Shown: positions 13,710 to 14,979 of the stretch, piece by piece | Layout: every line of letters begins with the position of its first letter | Position numbering within the stretch: position 1 is the stretch's first letter | DNA from: Streptococcus sp. | GTDB taxonomy: Bacteria > Bacillota > Bacilli > Lactobacillales > Streptococcaceae | Direction: 5' to 3' | DNA: 14,979 bases | NCBI GenBank assembly: GCA_003521145.1 | Contig: DOTL01000027.1 | Span: 1 to 14,979 of the forward strand | Translations under genes and position numbers: made by a program | The notes under the pieces: generated by a model | The model's database searches: none | What the model saw: the letters and a program-made list of their open reading frames with translations, nothing else | Told to the model about the DNA's origin: nothing

Positions 13710-14854
13710 GATAAAAATAGCTCCTCGTATTCACCCACGATTTTTTCCCAGGTGTAATTTTCTTTCATATTTGCTTTAGCAGCATTTCCCAAGTCTTCGA
13801 ATAACACTTGACCATCTACAGAATCGATAAGCTGAGACAAAATCCCATCCTCATTATTCCAATACAATGCAGTCTCTTGAGCAACCTGATGGTTAAAGTC
13901 TACATTATAGATCAGGTTGAGGTCCGTTTGAGCCAAAGCCTCTAATAAACCTGGATTCGTTCCACCTACTTCATGTCCATGAATATAAGCAAAGGCTTGG
14001 TTACGGATATACTTAAGCAGGTCCTGATCATAGACAGTCCCCACAAACTTCACACGTTTATCTTTATCAAATCCTGTAATCTGTCGTAGTTCATCAAAGT
14101 AAGCATTTCCTTCATGATTACAGATGATAACAAGATCACGCTCTGTAGAGGACTTCATAAATTCACGAATCGCAGTTTCGTAGTTGTTTTCAGGAACAAA
14201 TCGACCCAGTATCAAATAATAATCTTTTTCTTGAGTTTGCCATTTCTGATACCAATCTCGAACAGGGGCATCCTCAGCAGTCAGAGTCGTCTTAGATAAG
14301 TCAGTTCCATAAGCAATGAACGTCGTTCTAGACCACGGATAGGTATTTTGAATATAGGTCTCAATACCTCGATTATCAGAAATAATCAAGTTCGCATACT
14401 TTGTCATCTCTTTTTCAGAGTATTTGAGATAGCTTTGAACTGGCTTTGACCACTTAGCACGTTTCCATTCCAAACCATCAGGATTGACTAACAAAATGCC
14501 ACCAATGGACTGGATTTTCTTGGCAAAATGAACAATGAAGGCACCAATGGTATTTCCTAAGATATAGAAAATTGGGGCTTGAATCCCCTCTTTTTTAATA
14601 AGTTTCAAGCTATAATTGATAGCCATCATATCGTAAGCTATGACACGCGCGGGACCTAGCTTTGGAGGATTAACCGTAAAACAATCCGCACCTTTATAGT
14701 CAAAATGGTTGCCAGTACTTTCGTCAGATAAGCAAGCCACGTGATAACGTATAGCAGGCGATACCTTATGAGAAATCAATTTCTCAACAAATGTCTCAAA
14801 GCCACCGTATTGAGCAGGCAAACCTCTACTACCTATGATAAAAATATCCTTCAA
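13706..14854 (-). CDS. rgpA: First rhamnosyltransferase of rhamnan synthesis (GT4, DUF1972 N-terminus)
   Basis: Transfers the first rhamnose to the lipid-linked GlcNAc acceptor, the opening step of rhamnose-polysaccharide synthesis. The 382-residue length fits RgpA. The N-terminus IIGSRGLPAQYGGFETFVEKL (6-26; key residues G8, R10, G18, E20) is the DUF1972 hallmark. The C-terminal GT-B half has ILGRFVPENN (215-224) and the donor-binding HGHEVGGTNPGLLEALA (292-308) with E305. The start is a TTG at 14854, supported by GGAGG 6 nt upstream (14865-14861); no ATG is better placed. It is the first gene of the rgpA-B-C-D-F operon. A rmlD gene, often just upstream in relatives, is not in the 125 bp that remain. 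Confidence 0.92.
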   Translation of the reverse strand: MKDIFIIGSRGLPAQYGGFETFVEKLISHKVSPAIRYHVACLSDESTGNHFDYKGADCFTVNPPKLGPARVIAYDMMAINYSLKLIKKEGIQAPIFYILGNTIGAFIVHFAKKIQSIGGILLVNPDGLEWKRAKWSKPVQSYLKYSEKEMTKYANLIISDNRGIETYIQNTYPWSRTTFIAYGTDLSKTTLTAEDAPVRDWYQKWQTQEKDYYLILGRFVPENNYETAIREFMKSSTERDLVIICNHEGNAYFDELRQITGFDKDKRVKFVGTVYDQDLLKYIRNQAFAYIHGHEVGGTNPGLLEALAQTDLNLIYNVDFNHQVAQETALYWNNEDGILSQLIDSVDGQVLFEDLGNAAKANMKENYTWEKIVGEYEELFLS

Positions 14855-14892
14855 AGTTTACCTCCATTCGTCACATCTCTCAAATACACACA

Positions 14893-14898
14893 ATTATA
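14893..14898 (-). promoter_or_regulatory. Possible -10 element for the rgp operon
   Basis: The minus strand carries a perfect TATAAT, about 39 nt before the rgpA start codon. The -35 region 17 bp further up (ATGGTA) is poor. TACAAT at 14917-14912 is an alternative. A promoter here is likely but not precisely placed. Confidence 0.4.
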
Positions 14899-14954
14899 CA
14901 TAGTAGCTTTTATTGTACCATTTTGGAAGGTATTTTGCATGATTGGACTGAAAT

Positions 14955-14979
14955 AGAAATCGAGTAGGGACTAATTTCT
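14955..14979. repeat. Inverted repeat at the right edge (truncated)
   Basis: AGAAAT (14955-14960) is inverted as ATTTCT (14974-14979), with an inner TAG/CTA pair (14965-14967, 14971-14973). It may be the edge of a terminator or a small intergenic repeat continuing beyond the window; nothing more can be said. Confidence 0.25.

Noticed and set aside
14862..14872. Partial cin-box (ACGAAT) in the rgpA leader
   Set aside because: Only the six-base core matches; the flanks are G and G rather than T and A, and it is next to the ribosome binding site, too close for a promoter.

Overview
The window looks like chromosomal DNA of a low-GC Streptococcus. The best fit is the salivarius/thermophilus group, at moderate confidence. 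The assignment rests on the gene set (a rhamnose-polysaccharide rgp cluster, relQ-nadK-rlu-pta, and a prs2-type gene followed by a cysteine desulfurase, DUF1831 and rex), on strong AGGAGG ribosome binding sites, and on a competence (SigX) cin-box in front of radC. No tRNA, rRNA, CRISPR array or prophage gene was seen. No entirely new multi-gene system is evident; the novel-looking signals are regulatory or concern altered residues in known families.

Layout. Positions 1-61 resemble the terminal inverted repeat of an ISL3-family insertion sequence running off the left edge. From about 3530 down to 89 (minus strand) lies a tightly packed operon: relQ (small alarmone synthetase), nadK (NAD kinase), an RluA/RluD-type pseudouridine synthase and pta (phosphotransacetylase). 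A CYTH-domain gene (yjbK-like) diverges from relQ, and the two promoters point into each other. From 4404 to 6840 (plus strand) is a close-packed trio: a PRPP-synthetase paralogue lacking several catalytic residues, a NifS/IscS-type cysteine desulfurase and its DUF1831 companion. It ends in a terminator at about 6888. Then come rex (NADH/NAD+ sensing repressor) and, overlapping it, a class I glutamine-amidotransferase peptidase (PuuD-like). A 13-bp perfect hairpin at 8328-8359 separates them from the converging radC.

From 14854 down to 9118 (minus strand) runs rgpA-rgpB-rgpC-rgpD-rgpF, which assembles and exports the rhamnose-rich cell-wall polysaccharide. RgpA and RgpB add rhamnose, RgpC/RgpD form the ABC exporter and RgpF extends the chain. 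No rgpE lies between rgpD and rgpF. The intrinsic terminator of this operon is physically the same DNA as the radC start region: its loop and stem carry a consensus cin-box (TACGAATA), its descending arm carries the radC Shine-Dalgarno, and its T-run is the spacer to the radC ATG.

Functional themes: the relQ operon joins stringent response, NADP supply and acetyl-phosphate metabolism. The prs2/nifS/DUF1831 unit suggests sulfur or nucleotide-linked metabolism. rex senses redox state. radC is predicted to be a competence-induced late gene.
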